Part shown: one piece after another, positions 34,494 to 43,508 of the stretch
Layout of the letters: each line of letters begins with the position of its first letter
Position numbering within the stretch: the stretch's first letter is position 1
Assembly (NCBI GenBank): GCA_032154105.1
Contig: JALDYI010000004.1
Coordinates: 17,352 to 81,351, forward strand
Source of the DNA: UBA6022 sp032154105
GTDB lineage: Bacteria > Patescibacteriota > Saccharimonadia > Saccharimonadales > Saccharimonadaceae
Reading direction: 5' to 3'
DNA length: 64,000 nucleotides
Translations under genes and position numbers: made by a program
The notes under the pieces: model-generated
The model's database searches: none
Seen by the model: the letters and a program-made list of their open reading frames with translations, nothing else
Told to the model about the DNA's origin: nothing

Positions 34494-35671
34494 TGCTATT
34501 TCAGTCAATCGGAGCGCACTATTCGTACGGCGCCGCGCTTCGACATTTCTTTACGATTGGCGGCAAGGGTTCGGTGCGAGCACTCGAGATTGCGCTCGCA
34601 AAGCAATATACAGGTGAAGTAGCACTCTATAATAAGGGTCGCGCGGCGCTTGCTGAGGCAATTCGCATAGCGACGGGCGGCAAGGGTAAGGTGGCGATCA
34701 GCGGACTGACTTGCTATAGCGTCGTTCAAGCTGTTGAGGCAGCTGGTTGCACGCCTGTCTATGTCGACATCCGTACTTCCGACCTTCATTTTGGCCCAAG
34801 TGAGCTTGAGGCGGTTTTTGCGAAACATACTGATATTGCGGCGGTGGTTGTGCAGAATATGCTCGGTATTCCGTGCGATATTGTCGGCATTGAAGCAGTG
34901 GCAACGGCCCATCGTGCACTTTTGATTGAGGATTTGGCGCACTCTGCCGGTGCGCAGTATAGTGATGGGCGTGAAGTCGGGACGGTGGGTGATATAACGA
35001 TGCTGTCGTTTGGGCGTGATAAGGCGATCGATACGGTGAACGGCGGCGCATTGATCGTTCGCCGGCCAGAGCTGATCGTTCAGCTGCGCGCTGCCTCGAA
35101 CCAGCCTGTCTTTTTCGTGCAACTGAGAGATCGTCTCTATCCGCTGCTTGCTTGGCATGTGCGTACATTGTCTCGTATAAAGCTTGGCCTTCCGCTCCTT
35201 TCGCTGGCGAGCAGGCTAAAGTTGACGACTCGTTCGGCTGATGGTGATGTCGACGTCACCACGGCACTACCGGGCTGGCAAGCAAGGCGCGCTTTGCAGG
35301 AGCTTGCTACTATGGACCAGCGAACTGCGCTACGCCGCGAGAAACGCAAGCTGTATATAGATGCTTTGGGGCGGCATATGCCAGAAGCCGCTCTCGATGG
35401 CGGCGTTGTGCCGATTCGCGTGCCGCTGCTTGTGAATAATCGTGATGCCGTTTTGGTTGCCCTGAAAAAACAACAACTCTTCGTCCAGGACACGTGGTAC
35501 GATGTGCCGGTTTCGCCAGTTCGTTTTTATGATAAAACGCACTACATCGAAGACAATTGCCCGGTGGCCGTCGACGTGGCGGGGCGGATTATTAATCTGC
35601 CGACTCATAAGTACGTCACGCCGGAGCAAGCTGTTCAGATGGCGCAAATTATTACCGAGGAGGCGCGCTAA
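34493..35671 (+). CDS. DegT/DnrJ/EryC1-family PLP aminotransferase
   Basis: 392 residues. The PLP-binding lysine sits in SFGRDKAIDTVNGGALIV (about residues 177-194), with LIEDLAHSAGAQYSDGREVG before it, both typical of the DegT sugar-aminotransferase family. Family members usually aminate nucleotide-linked keto-sugars. Its place between a hydrolase and two FemAB genes, with one-base overlaps, suggests a role in cell-wall modification, perhaps making an amino sugar or an unusual amino acid for the bridge. That role is inference. Confidence 0.85.
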   Translation: MLFQSIGAHYSYGAALRHFFTIGGKGSVRALEIALAKQYTGEVALYNKGRAALAEAIRIATGGKGKVAISGLTCYSVVQAVEAAGCTPVYVDIRTSDLHFGPSELEAVFAKHTDIAAVVVQNMLGIPCDIVGIEAVATAHRALLIEDLAHSAGAQYSDGREVGTVGDITMLSFGRDKAIDTVNGGALIVRRPELIVQLRAASNQPVFFVQLRDRLYPLLAWHVRTLSRIKLGLPLLSLASRLKLTTRSADGDVDVTTALPGWQARRALQELATMDQRTALRREKRKLYIDALGRHMPEAALDGGVVPIRVPLLVNNRDAVLVALKKQQLFVQDTWYDVPVSPVRFYDKTHYIEDNCPVAVDVAGRIINLPTHKYVTPEQAVQMAQIITEEAR

Positions 35672-36681
35672 TGTATCAGGCTCGCGCGATCACAAAAGAA
35701 CTTTGGGATGGTTTTGTTGCCTCGTATGACGCTGCTAACTTTTTGCAGTCGTGGGAGTGGGGAGACTTGCACCAGACGCTCGGCGACACGGTGTATCGCC
35801 AGGGAATTTATAAGGATGAAATGCTTGTTGGTGTCCTGCTCGGTATTGTTAAGGATGCTCGACGCGGTCGCTATCTTGAAGTGCCCGGCGGTCCGCTCAT
35901 TGATTGGGCTGACGACGCGGCTGTCTCGTGTGCGACCACCGAGCTTCGCCGGCTAGCAAACAAAGCTCGCTGCGTGTTTGTACGCCTGCGTCCACAATTA
36001 GCCGATAGTTCTCTTAACCGCGATCTTTTAAAAAGCCATCAGTTTACGCTCGCTCCCATGCATCTTCATGCCGAGCATACGAATATTCTCGACGTAACGG
36101 CAACCGAGGATGAGCTACTCGCAGGCATGCGCCGACAAACACGCTATGAGGTGCGTCGGGCCGACAAGCAACATATTACTGTCAGTTGGGCGTCGGATGC
36201 AGCGGCAATCGAGGAATTCTACACGGTTCAGGCCGATACGGCTCGCCGACAAGGCTTTATTCCACCATCTCGCGCATTTCTTGATGCGCAACTTGCTGCA
36301 TTTGGCGATAAACTGCGAGTGTATCGGGCGGAAAAGGACGGTCAACTTCTCACGCTTGCACTAATCATTTTCTATGGACAGGAGGCCGAGTATCACGAAG
36401 GGGCAAGTACACCCGAGGCTCGTTCGCTTCCTGGCGCTTACGCCGTGCAGTGGCGAGCAATCCGCGATGCCAAGGTGCTAGGGATAACGCGTTACAACTT
36501 CTGGGGCATCGCGTATACAAATGACCCGAAGCATCGCTACGCCGGTGTCACCACTTTCAAACGTGGCTTCGGTGGTGAGGATATCACCTATCTTCCGGCG
36601 CACGACCTGGTGATAGACCGGCTGAAATACACTAAAAACTGGATTATTGAGACAATTCGTAAAAAAGTAAGGAAATTATAA
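35671..36681 (+). CDS. FemAB-type peptidoglycan bridge aminoacyltransferase 2
   Basis: 336 residues. FemABX features: NFLQSWEWGDLHQTLGD near the start, MRRQTRYEVRRADKQHI in the middle, and YNFWGIAYTNDPKHRYAGV plus TTFKRGFGGEDITYLPAHDL near the end. It overlaps the aminotransferase stop and the next femAB start by one base each. It shares about half its motifs with the gene downstream, so the pair arose by duplication. Such pairs usually add successive bridge residues. Confidence 0.93.
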   Translation: MYQARAITKELWDGFVASYDAANFLQSWEWGDLHQTLGDTVYRQGIYKDEMLVGVLLGIVKDARRGRYLEVPGGPLIDWADDAAVSCATTELRRLANKARCVFVRLRPQLADSSLNRDLLKSHQFTLAPMHLHAEHTNILDVTATEDELLAGMRRQTRYEVRRADKQHITVSWASDAAAIEEFYTVQADTARRQGFIPPSRAFLDAQLAAFGDKLRVYRAEKDGQLLTLALIIFYGQEAEYHEGASTPEARSLPGAYAVQWRAIRDAKVLGITRYNFWGIAYTNDPKHRYAGVTTFKRGFGGEDITYLPAHDLVIDRLKYTKNWIIETIRKKVRKL

Positions 36682-37703
36682 TGAGCAAGCACATAGTCGA
36701 TATTACGAGCAAAGAGATCTGGGATACTTTCGTTGAGAGTCATCCTGAAGCGAATTTTTTGCACGCCTGGCAATGGGGTGAGTTTCATATCTCTCGGGGT
36801 AAAACAGTCGTTCGTCGTGGTGTGATGAGTGGCGACACGCTTATTGGCGTGTATGAGGGGGTTGTCGAGACAGCCCGGCGCGGGACGCATCTATCGATTG
36901 CAGGTGGGCCGATTGTTGACTGGAAGGATAACAAGACAGTTCAGTTGCTTCGTGACGATATGCTTGAGCAGGGGAAGGCGCACGGCTGCGTTTTCGTACG
37001 CGTACGCCCGCAGCTTGAGGTGACCGCTAAGGTGCTTGCACTTTTCAAGCAACTAGGCTTTAGAAAAGCGCCGATGTACCTCAGTGTTGAGCTGGCTGGT
37101 GTACTCGATCTTACGCTTAATGAAGAGGAGATCCTCAAAGGCATGCGTCAGCGCCTGCGCCGCGCGCTACGCAAGGCGGAAAAGAATAACATTGAGGTGG
37201 AGACAAGTACTGACCCGGCTCGAATGAAAGAATTTTATGATATCCAACTTCAGACCGCGGGTCGGCACGGCTTCGTGTCATTTAGCGAAGACTTTCTCAC
37301 CAAGCAGTTTGCCGCCTTCGCCGAGTCTGGCAATGCCGTACTCTACACCGCACGCTACGAAGGTGAGGTGCTGGCTCAGAACTTTATGATTATGTACGGC
37401 AACGAAGCGTCATACCACTACGGGGTGAGCACGGAGCTCGGCACTAAACTCTCCGGTGCGCCGCTGTTGCATATGCAGGCGATGCGAGACGCTCGTGAAC
37501 GGGGTATTGAGCGCTATAATTTCTGGGGTATTGTCGATGAAGAGGATACGAAGCATCGTTTTTACGGAGTAAGTGTGTTTAAACGCGGCTTTGGCGTACA
37601 GGAGCTGCGTTATGTCCCAGCGCATGACCTCATGATTAATCCTGCGAAGTACGCCATCACTTGGGCAATCGAGACAGCTCGTCGTAAGCAGCGGCATGTC
37701 TAG
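36681..37703 (+). CDS. FemAB-type peptidoglycan bridge aminoacyltransferase 3
   Basis: 340 residues, closely related to the preceding protein. Motifs: NFLHAWQWGEFHISRGK, MRQRLRRALRKAEKNNI, YHYGVSTELGTKLSGAPLL, and YNFWGIVDEEDTKHRFYGV. It is the last gene of the cell-wall operon. The next gene begins 32 bases later with its own -10 box. Confidence 0.93.
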   Translation: MSKHIVDITSKEIWDTFVESHPEANFLHAWQWGEFHISRGKTVVRRGVMSGDTLIGVYEGVVETARRGTHLSIAGGPIVDWKDNKTVQLLRDDMLEQGKAHGCVFVRVRPQLEVTAKVLALFKQLGFRKAPMYLSVELAGVLDLTLNEEEILKGMRQRLRRALRKAEKNNIEVETSTDPARMKEFYDIQLQTAGRHGFVSFSEDFLTKQFAAFAESGNAVLYTARYEGEVLAQNFMIMYGNEASYHYGVSTELGTKLSGAPLLHMQAMRDARERGIERYNFWGIVDEEDTKHRFYGVSVFKRGFGVQELRYVPAHDLMINPAKYAITWAIETARRKQRHV

Positions 37704-37735
37704 AAGCTGAATAAAAGAATGATACAATGGTGGTA

Positions 37736-38176
37736 ATGATTGAAGAAACATTTACCGCATATGACATTAGAGCAAAGTTACAAGATGGCGTTTCGCTTGA
37801 GTTCGCCTGGAACGTGGGCCGTGCGCTTGCCGAGTGGCTAACGACGACAGGCACTGTCGCTGTGGCACGTGGACAGGGTGCCAACGAAGAATTGGTCGGC
37901 GCCGTAATCGAGGGTCTTCGCCTGCAAGGGCGAGATGTGTGTGATGCCGGTTCTCGCGATAAAGAGGCGGTGGTTGCGCTTGTTCAGGCGGCTGGATATT
38001 CCGGAGCTGTGCTTGTGGCGCATGATCAGTTGACGAACGAAGTGACGATTGAGCTTTATAAAGAAGAAGGTCATCTTGTTGATAGCGAGACTGGGCTACA
38101 TGAGCTAAAGGACCTTATGGATGCCGGTAACTTCGTACCAGCGGCTATAAAAGGTGATGTTACGACGCTCGCGTAG
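37736..38176 (+). CDS. Orphan degenerate phosphohexomutase domain I
   Basis: 146 residues from ATG 37736; TACAAT (37723-37728) lies seven bases upstream. The fold of phosphomannomutase/phosphoglucomutase domain I can be followed: FTAYDIRAKLQDGVSLEFA, VAVARGQGANEELVGAVIEG, GRDVCDAGS. However, the catalytic TASHNP loop is replaced by VLVAHDQLTNEV, so the phosphoserine is missing, and domains II-IV are absent. It cannot be an active mutase on its own. It may be a truncated relic kept for another purpose, for instance binding sugar phosphates. Confidence 0.7.
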   Translation: MIEETFTAYDIRAKLQDGVSLEFAWNVGRALAEWLTTTGTVAVARGQGANEELVGAVIEGLRLQGRDVCDAGSRDKEAVVALVQAAGYSGAVLVAHDQLTNEVTIELYKEEGHLVDSETGLHELKDLMDAGNFVPAAIKGDVTTLA

Positions 38177-38200
38177 TCTTTTGTATAGAAAATAAAACAA

Positions 38201-38253
38201 CCCCCTCGGTAGAGAAGTCGCGAAGGCGACTCGACTGTACTGAGGGGGATTTT
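38201..38253. terminator. Two-tier terminator hairpin
   Basis: CCCCCTC (38201-38207) pairs with GAGGGGG (38242-38248), and inside AGTCGC pairs with GCGACT around GAAG. T- and A-rich flanks on both sides suggest that it serves both converging genes. Confidence 0.75.
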
Positions 38254-38310
38254 CTTCGTCTTTGCCTAGAAGCGGGCGACTAGGTAGTGCTGGTGATGTA
38301 GAATCTGGGT

Positions 38311-38508
38311 CTAGCTCGTCCTGGTACGGTTCTTCCTCTTTCGAAAGCTGAGGAAGATGAGGAGCCCGATGATGAGAACGATGACCGCGACAATCGTCAC
38401 GACGTAGCCCCATACCAAGTTCCAAAGAGCTGGCAGAATAGCAAGAGCTATTGCTACCAAGACGAGAAGGCCAAGTATGTTGCTGATCAGTCGGCCAAAC
38501 TTATTCAT
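38311..38508 (-). CDS. Small two-helix membrane protein
   Basis: 65 residues from ATG 38508 (MNKFGRLISNILGLLV), chosen because GGAGAT lies at a good distance upstream. Two membrane helices (about 8-28 and 30-52) are followed by a basic tail FRKRKNRTRTS. The topology is that of small phage-shock or holin-like proteins, but no family is recognised. Confidence 0.65.
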   Translation of the reverse strand: MNKFGRLISNILGLLVLVAIALAILPALWNLVWGYVVTIVAVIVLIIGLLIFLSFRKRKNRTRTS

Positions 38509-38625
38509 GATATCTCCAAACTTTCGACGTGCGGCAACCAACGTATGCTGATTTCGAATGCTATAATACCATATACCTATAAGATAGTCAATTGCTGCGA
38601 TATAGTAGCCCATCCAAGCGACCCA

Positions 38626-38652
38626 TTGGCACTCTCACGCAGGGAGTGCTAT
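38626..38652 (+). promoter_or_regulatory. CIRCE operator (HrcA binding site)
   Basis: TTGGCACTC (38626-38634), nine bases, then GAGTGCTAT (38644-38652). The consensus is TTAGCACTC-N9-GAGTGCTAA, so 16 of 18 bases match. It lies 61 bases before groES, upstream of a TACAAT -10 box (38670-38675), and should put groES-groEL under HrcA control. Confidence 0.88.
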
Positions 38653-38712
38653 TTTTTATTCATTTTTGTTACAATAGAACTACATACAATAAAGTCATAA
38701 GGGGGAATATTC

Positions 38713-38976
38713 ATGACAAGTCCTATCAAGCCTCTTGCCAATCGAGTGGTTGCCGTGCGCGAAGTCGCAGCGACCAAGACAGCTAGTGGCATTTACCTAC
38801 CTGATACTGCCAAAGAAAAGCCGACGCTTGCGAATGTCGTTGCCATCGGCAGCAATGTAAAAGAGGTAAAAGTTGGCGATAAAATCGTGTATAAAGAATA
38901 CTCGACGACTGAATTAAAGATTGATGGCACCGAGTATCTTATTGTTAAAGAAGAAGATATTTTAGCAACGGCGTAA
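38713..38976 (+). CDS. groES: Co-chaperonin GroES
   Basis: 87 residues. It forms the heptameric lid of GroEL. Start SPIKPLANRVVAVREV, mobile loop region around ATKTASGIYLPDTAKEKP, and the C-terminal strand EYLIVKEEDILA match the family; it is slightly shorter than E. coli GroES (97). AAGGGGGAA precedes the ATG. The CIRCE operator upstream indicates heat-shock regulation. Confidence 0.96.
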   Translation: MTSPIKPLANRVVAVREVAATKTASGIYLPDTAKEKPTLANVVAIGSNVKEVKVGDKIVYKEYSTTELKIDGTEYLIVKEEDILATA

Positions 38977-38991
38977 AAGGAGAGAAGAGAT

Positions 38992-40632
38992 ATGGCGAAG
39001 AAAGTTTTTTATGATGACGATGCACGCACTCGCGTACTCGGTGGCGCCAAGACGCTCTACGATGCTGTGAAGGTTACGTACGGACCGAAGGGTCGTAACG
39101 TAGTGATCGCCAAAGGCTACGGCGGACCAACCGTGACGCACGACGGTGTAACGGTGGCCGAAAGCATTGATCTACCCGAGAACGACGACGAGACGCTTGG
39201 GTATAAGGTTGGTGCCGAGCTCATTAAGCAGGCAGCAAGCAAGCTGAATAAGGTAGCGGGCGATGGTACGACCACCGTGACCGTACTGACCTATAATATT
39301 TTGAAAGAAGCCAATCGTTTGATTGCGGCTGGGCACAACCCGCAGGAGCTCCGTAAGGGGATTGAATCAGCCGGTGCTGAAGTGATTGCGGCGCTTGATG
39401 GTTTGGCCGAAAGTGTCGAGGGCAATAGTGAGCGAGTAGCAGAAGTGGCCACGATTAGCGCTGGTGATGAAAAGATTGGCCGATTGATCGCCGATGTGAT
39501 CGAGAAAGTTGGCAAAGATGGCGTCGTGACCGTTGAGGCTGGCCAAGGACTTGAGCTTGAAGCTGAAGTGGTGGAGGGCTTTAGTTTAGACCGCGGATGG
39601 GTCAGCCCATTCTTTGTGACCGATGCTGGACGCCAAGAGGCTGTCTATGAAAAGCCAGCCATCATTGTAACTGATAAGAAGATTTCGAGCGTGGCTGAAT
39701 TCTTACCGATTCTTGAAAAGTTAGCTCAAGCTGGCAAGAAAGATGTGGTGCTGATTGCCGATGAAGTAGAGGGTGAAGCGCTAAGCATTTTGGTGCTTAA
39801 TAAGCTCAAGGGCGTATTTAATACTGTGGCTGTGAAGGCGCCATCGTTTGGCGATCGCCGCAAGGATATCTTGCAGGATATTGCCACTTTGACTGGTGCG
39901 ACACTTGTAAGTGAAGAGCGTGGGTTGTCATTCGAAACAGCTGATCTCGACGTCGTGGGCTCGGCCCGTAAGGTGATCGTTGGTAAAGATGAGACGACGA
40001 TTATTGAGGGAAGTGGTACGGTTGAAGCTATTCAGGCTCGTATGGAGCAAATTGCCAGTCAGGCTGAGCATGCCGGTAGTGAATACGATAAAGAACAGCT
40101 TGAGAAACGCGTTGCGGCACTATCGGGCAAGGTGGCTGTTATTAAGGTTGGTGGCGCAACTGAAACCGAAATTGATGAGAAGAAATTCCGTGTTGATGAT
40201 GCGGTGGCCGCGACGAAAGCCGCACTGGCTGAAGGTATCGTCGCTGGCGGTGGCGTGACGCTCGTGAACTTATCGGCGACAATTAATGCTGACGGTGCTG
40301 ATAGTATTAGTGCTGGTCGTCAGATCCTGAAGAATGCGTTGAAGCAACCATTTATTCAGATCACGGCTAACGCTGGACTTAATAGCGATGCACTTTTGGC
40401 ACAGGTAGAAGCGGCCGAGGCTGGCTTTGGCGTCAATGTGAATACCCCTGAAAAAGGGCTTGTTGATGTGAAGATGGACGGTGTGATCGACCCGGCTCGT
40501 GTGACAAAAGAGGCAGTGCAGAATGCAGTGTCAATCGCCAGTACGGCAGCTACTATGGGTGCACTCGTGGTAGACATTCCAGAAGCTGACGCGCCTGCGG
40601 CTGGCGGTATGCCAAGCGGCATGGGCTTCTAG
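38992..40632 (+). CDS. groEL: Chaperonin GroEL
   Basis: 546 residues, full length. ATP-binding and hydrolysis motifs are intact: TYGPKGRNVVI near residues 29-39, VAGDGTTTVTVL near 87-98 and VAGGGVTLV near 413-421. The C-terminus ends PAAGGMPSGMGF, so the long GGM repeat of many GroELs is nearly absent. It lies 15 bases after groES with AAAGGAGAG as ribosome binding site. Confidence 0.97.
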   Translation: MAKKVFYDDDARTRVLGGAKTLYDAVKVTYGPKGRNVVIAKGYGGPTVTHDGVTVAESIDLPENDDETLGYKVGAELIKQAASKLNKVAGDGTTTVTVLTYNILKEANRLIAAGHNPQELRKGIESAGAEVIAALDGLAESVEGNSERVAEVATISAGDEKIGRLIADVIEKVGKDGVVTVEAGQGLELEAEVVEGFSLDRGWVSPFFVTDAGRQEAVYEKPAIIVTDKKISSVAEFLPILEKLAQAGKKDVVLIADEVEGEALSILVLNKLKGVFNTVAVKAPSFGDRRKDILQDIATLTGATLVSEERGLSFETADLDVVGSARKVIVGKDETTIIEGSGTVEAIQARMEQIASQAEHAGSEYDKEQLEKRVAALSGKVAVIKVGGATETEIDEKKFRVDDAVAATKAALAEGIVAGGGVTLVNLSATINADGADSISAGRQILKNALKQPFIQITANAGLNSDALLAQVEAAEAGFGVNVNTPEKGLVDVKMDGVIDPARVTKEAVQNAVSIASTAATMGALVVDIPEADAPAAGGMPSGMGF

Positions 40633-40644
40633 CTCTTCTTTAGA

Positions 40645-40682
40645 AATTAAAAACTCCGCATCGTAGCGGAGTTTTTAATTTT
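40645..40682 (+). terminator. Terminator after groEL
   Basis: A stem of about 16 bp (core AAAACTCCGC / GCGGAGTTTT) with an ATCGTA loop and T-rich end. It may also serve the converging minus-strand gene. Confidence 0.9.
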
Positions 40683-40691
40683 CGGGTCGTA

Positions 40692-41150
40692 CTAGGCTGC
40701 TTTGTTTGAGAAGAAGTCGATTTCCTTGATGATATCAAGGAGCGCTTGAGCGCGGCGGCTATCGTCTGGGATGGCTTTGGCAGCTTCATGAGTGGCAGCG
40801 AGGAGGCTTTGGTCGTCGGTCGAGCGAATAATAAGAAGAAGTGTATCGAACTTTTCCTCTGGTGAAACGTCAAGCTTGTCGATGAGTGGGCGAAGCTCAC
40901 TTAGGGCGTCTTTCTTGATTTCTTCGAGGTCATTTACCGCTGGCATGGCAACAGGAGCAATAGCCGGCTCCTCGACGGCAGGGGCTGCAGGCTCTTCGAC
41001 GACAGGTGCAACTGCCATTGGTGTTGTCTGTGTTTCTTCGAATTGAAGCCCGCTTGGCGCTTCTTCGGCTTGCTGCGTGACACCAGCAAGAACCTTCGCT
41101 AGCTCTTGGTCGTCACTAATTGGTTGTTGATTCTGCGGTTGAATATCCAT
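40692..41150 (-). CDS. Hypothetical acidic soluble protein
   Basis: 152 residues. The first 70 are disordered, rich in P, A, E and Q with a repeated (V/A)EEPA motif. The C-terminal 80 form a probable helical domain (LRPLIDKLDVSPEEKFDTLLL, then DDSRRAQALLDIIKEIDFF). A GAGGTGGG sequence precedes the ATG. I do not recognise the family; it lies opposite groEL. Confidence 0.7.
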   Translation of the reverse strand: MDIQPQNQQPISDDQELAKVLAGVTQQAEEAPSGLQFEETQTTPMAVAPVVEEPAAPAVEEPAIAPVAMPAVNDLEEIKKDALSELRPLIDKLDVSPEEKFDTLLLIIRSTDDQSLLAATHEAAKAIPDDSRRAQALLDIIKEIDFFSNKAA

Positions 41151-41241
41151 GGCCCACCTCTGATATTAGTACTTATGCTTCTTTACTAAATACTGTATCA
41201 TAGTAGTAGTTAAACTCGCAAGTGAGTGAAGGGTGGGAAAA

Positions 41242-42282
41242 ATGCTAGACGATAATAATGTACTCAAGCAGCGTGATCCAAGTGATGCGCTTGGTGTAGC
41301 AGCCGAACAATACCAGCAAGCTCGTTTTGCTGTAGCGATTAATAACCCAGAACACGATGGTCGTGTAATTACCCGGGTTGTCGTAGCTGGTATGGGTGGA
41401 TCGGCTCTTGCTGCACTCCTTGTAAAATCATGGTTAAAAGCCGAGCTAGCGGTACCGTTTGAAGTGGTGCGAACCTATGATCTACCTGGATATGTCGATA
41501 GCTCAACACTTGTGATAGCTAGTAGTTATTCAGGTAATACCGAAGAGACGGTAAGCTCTCTTAGTGACGCCCGAAGCCGAGGCGCCCAGGTAGCTATTAT
41601 TGCTGCGGGCGGGAAGTTGATCGATATTGCCGAGAAACAAGACATTACGCACGTGCAATTGCCAGCTCATCTACAGCCACGCATGGCAGTTATCTACAAT
41701 CTTCGTGCGCTCGTAGCACTGCTTGGACACTTTTCTATTACGTCACACATGGCGTTTGACGAGATTGCCGCAACGGCTGATTGGCTTGCGGAAGAAACAG
41801 CCAAGTGGACAAGCGACGTATCGACGGACAAGAACTATGCCAAGCAGCTTGCGCTGACGGCCGTCGGAAAGACACCTGTGTTTTATGCCGGTAGCCTCAT
41901 GAGCCCTGTGGCATACAAGTGGAAGATTAGCTGGAATGAAAACGCCAAGAACGTTGCGTTTTGGAATGAACTACCGGAGTTTAATCACAATGAATTTATG
42001 GGCTGGACGTCGCACCCAGTTGAAAAACCATTTGCTGTGTTTGATCTTGTGAGTGAGCTTGAACATGCACAGATCTTGAAACGATTTGAGGTGTCTGACC
42101 GTCTCCTTAGTGGTCGCCGACCAAAGTCTACAGTAGTCAATCTCGAGGGAGATAGTGAAATTGCCCAAATGCTATGGGGAAGTATCCTTGCTGACTTTGT
42201 GAGTATTTATGTAGCGATCTTAAATGGTGTTGATCCAACACCGGTACCCCTTATTGAAAAGCTAAAGCAAGAGCTCGCTTAG
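41242..42282 (+). CDS. Bifunctional phosphoglucose/phosphomannose isomerase
   Basis: 346 residues with SIS-domain motifs: GMGGSALAALLVKSW near residues 52-66 and VIASSYSGNTEETVSSL near 92-108. The C-terminal half has the PGI/PMI signature ENAKNVAFWNELPEFNHNEF. It interconverts glucose-6-phosphate, mannose-6-phosphate and fructose-6-phosphate. ATG 41242 is preceded by GGGTGGG. Its stop codon region overlaps the end of the converging ABC permease gene by four bases. Confidence 0.9.
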   Translation: MLDDNNVLKQRDPSDALGVAAEQYQQARFAVAINNPEHDGRVITRVVVAGMGGSALAALLVKSWLKAELAVPFEVVRTYDLPGYVDSSTLVIASSYSGNTEETVSSLSDARSRGAQVAIIAAGGKLIDIAEKQDITHVQLPAHLQPRMAVIYNLRALVALLGHFSITSHMAFDEIAATADWLAEETAKWTSDVSTDKNYAKQLALTAVGKTPVFYAGSLMSPVAYKWKISWNENAKNVAFWNELPEFNHNEFMGWTSHPVEKPFAVFDLVSELEHAQILKRFEVSDRLLSGRRPKSTVVNLEGDSEIAQMLWGSILADFVSIYVAILNGVDPTPVPLIEKLKQELA

Positions 42283-43508
42283 CTATATTGGCGCAGCGCT
42301 TCGATTGGATCTTTGCGAGCCGCTCGAATTGCAGGGTAAAGTCCGAAGATGCCGCCGACAATGAGTGAGACTGCGGCTGCGAAGCCTGCGATGTCCCAAG
42401 TGAACACCGGCGAGAAGGTGAGCTGTGTGCTGATAGCGAAGGCTACGATATAGCCGAGTAAGTAGCCGGTGATACCGCCGCCGATACTAATGGCGAGTGA
42501 CTCTATGAGAAATTGCCAGACGATATGTCCGTTGCTGGCGCCAAGCGATTTGCGAAGGCCGATTTCTCGTGTCCGTTCGGCGACCGTAACGAGCATGATA
42601 TTCATAATGCCAATACCACCGACGATAAGTGAGATGCCCGCGATGGCGGCGCTCACTCCCGCAATCGTAAAGAACAGTTGGCTAGTCGGCTGAGCAAGTT
42701 CTTGGCCAGCAAGTACAACAAAGTCTTTCTCTTGCTTGTGGAGCGATAGCAGCGTGGCGTTTGTCTTGTTGATAATACCTGGCAGATGCTCAACGCTATC
42801 GGCTTGAATATCAATTTGTTGCAGCTGGGTAATATTTTGGTTGAAGCTCTTGCCGAGTTCAAGACTGATGATTGCCGCGTTGTCGAAATCGATATTATTG
42901 TAATTGATTGGATCGTTCATGCGCTTTAGTACGCCGATTACCGTAACCGTCTCGCCGCGCATTGTTAATGTTTGACCAGTTGAATCTTCGGTGCCGAAGA
43001 GGTCGATAGACGCCTGGAGCCCAAGGACGGCGGTATTTTTATTTGTTTCGCCGTCGATAAACTGGCCTGAGCGCAACTTAAACTGAGAGATATCGGCTAG
43101 TTCAGGTGTTGTTGCGACGATCGGCAGCCGGGTGAGTGTTCGGTCGCTTGATTTGATACTACCGCTCATAACCATGAGCGGAGCCGCTGCCTTGACGTGA
43201 TCGAGTTCTTTAATGTGCTCGAGGTCGCTTTCGGTGAGTGTACTGGTTGCGAAACGGGTTTGCGAGGCTGGCATGGTAAAGTTGTCGCCAGATTTTGCGG
43301 GCGCGCCTGGGCGGACGACGGAGATATTGCCACCGAGATCATCGACTTGGCGGCTGACGAGCTGGCTGGCGCCTTCGCTAAGGGCGAGGATGGCTGTGAT
43401 GCTGGCGATGCCAATGGTGACGCCGAGCATGGTAAGGGCTGTGCGCATGCGGTTGCTGCGCAGTGATTGGGAGGCGTTTTGGATATGATTAATCAGAAGA
43501 AGGCGCAT
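42279..43508 (-). CDS. MacB/FtsX-type ABC transporter permease
   Basis: 409 residues. One N-terminal membrane helix (about 18-40), a MacB-like extracytoplasmic domain (about 45-265) and three C-terminal helices. The FtsX cores FFTIAGVSAAIAGISLIVGG, GIMNIMLVTVAERTREIGLR and PARAARKDPIEALR-like APIEALRQ-type end are typical of MacB permeases, which pump peptides, antibiotics or envelope components. The ATG overlaps the stop of the ATPase gene. Confidence 0.92.
   Translation of the reverse strand: MRLLLINHIQNASQSLRSNRMRTALTMLGVTIGIASITAILALSEGASQLVSRQVDDLGGNISVVRPGAPAKSGDNFTMPASQTRFATSTLTESDLEHIKELDHVKAAAPLMVMSGSIKSSDRTLTRLPIVATTPELADISQFKLRSGQFIDGETNKNTAVLGLQASIDLFGTEDSTGQTLTMRGETVTVIGVLKRMNDPINYNNIDFDNAAIISLELGKSFNQNITQLQQIDIQADSVEHLPGIINKTNATLLSLHKQEKDFVVLAGQELAQPTSQLFFTIAGVSAAIAGISLIVGGIGIMNIMLVTVAERTREIGLRKSLGASNGHIVWQFLIESLAISIGGGITGYLLGYIVAFAISTQLTFSPVFTWDIAGFAAAVSLIVGGIFGLYPAIRAARKDPIEALRQYS

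Noticed and set aside
34505..35158. A 217-codon minus-strand open frame opposite the DegT aminotransferase gene
   Set aside because: It lies inside a well-recognised gene, has an odd composition and no ribosome binding site or promoter; it is a shadow frame. The same applies to the minus-strand frames at 8208-8576 and 9006-9500.
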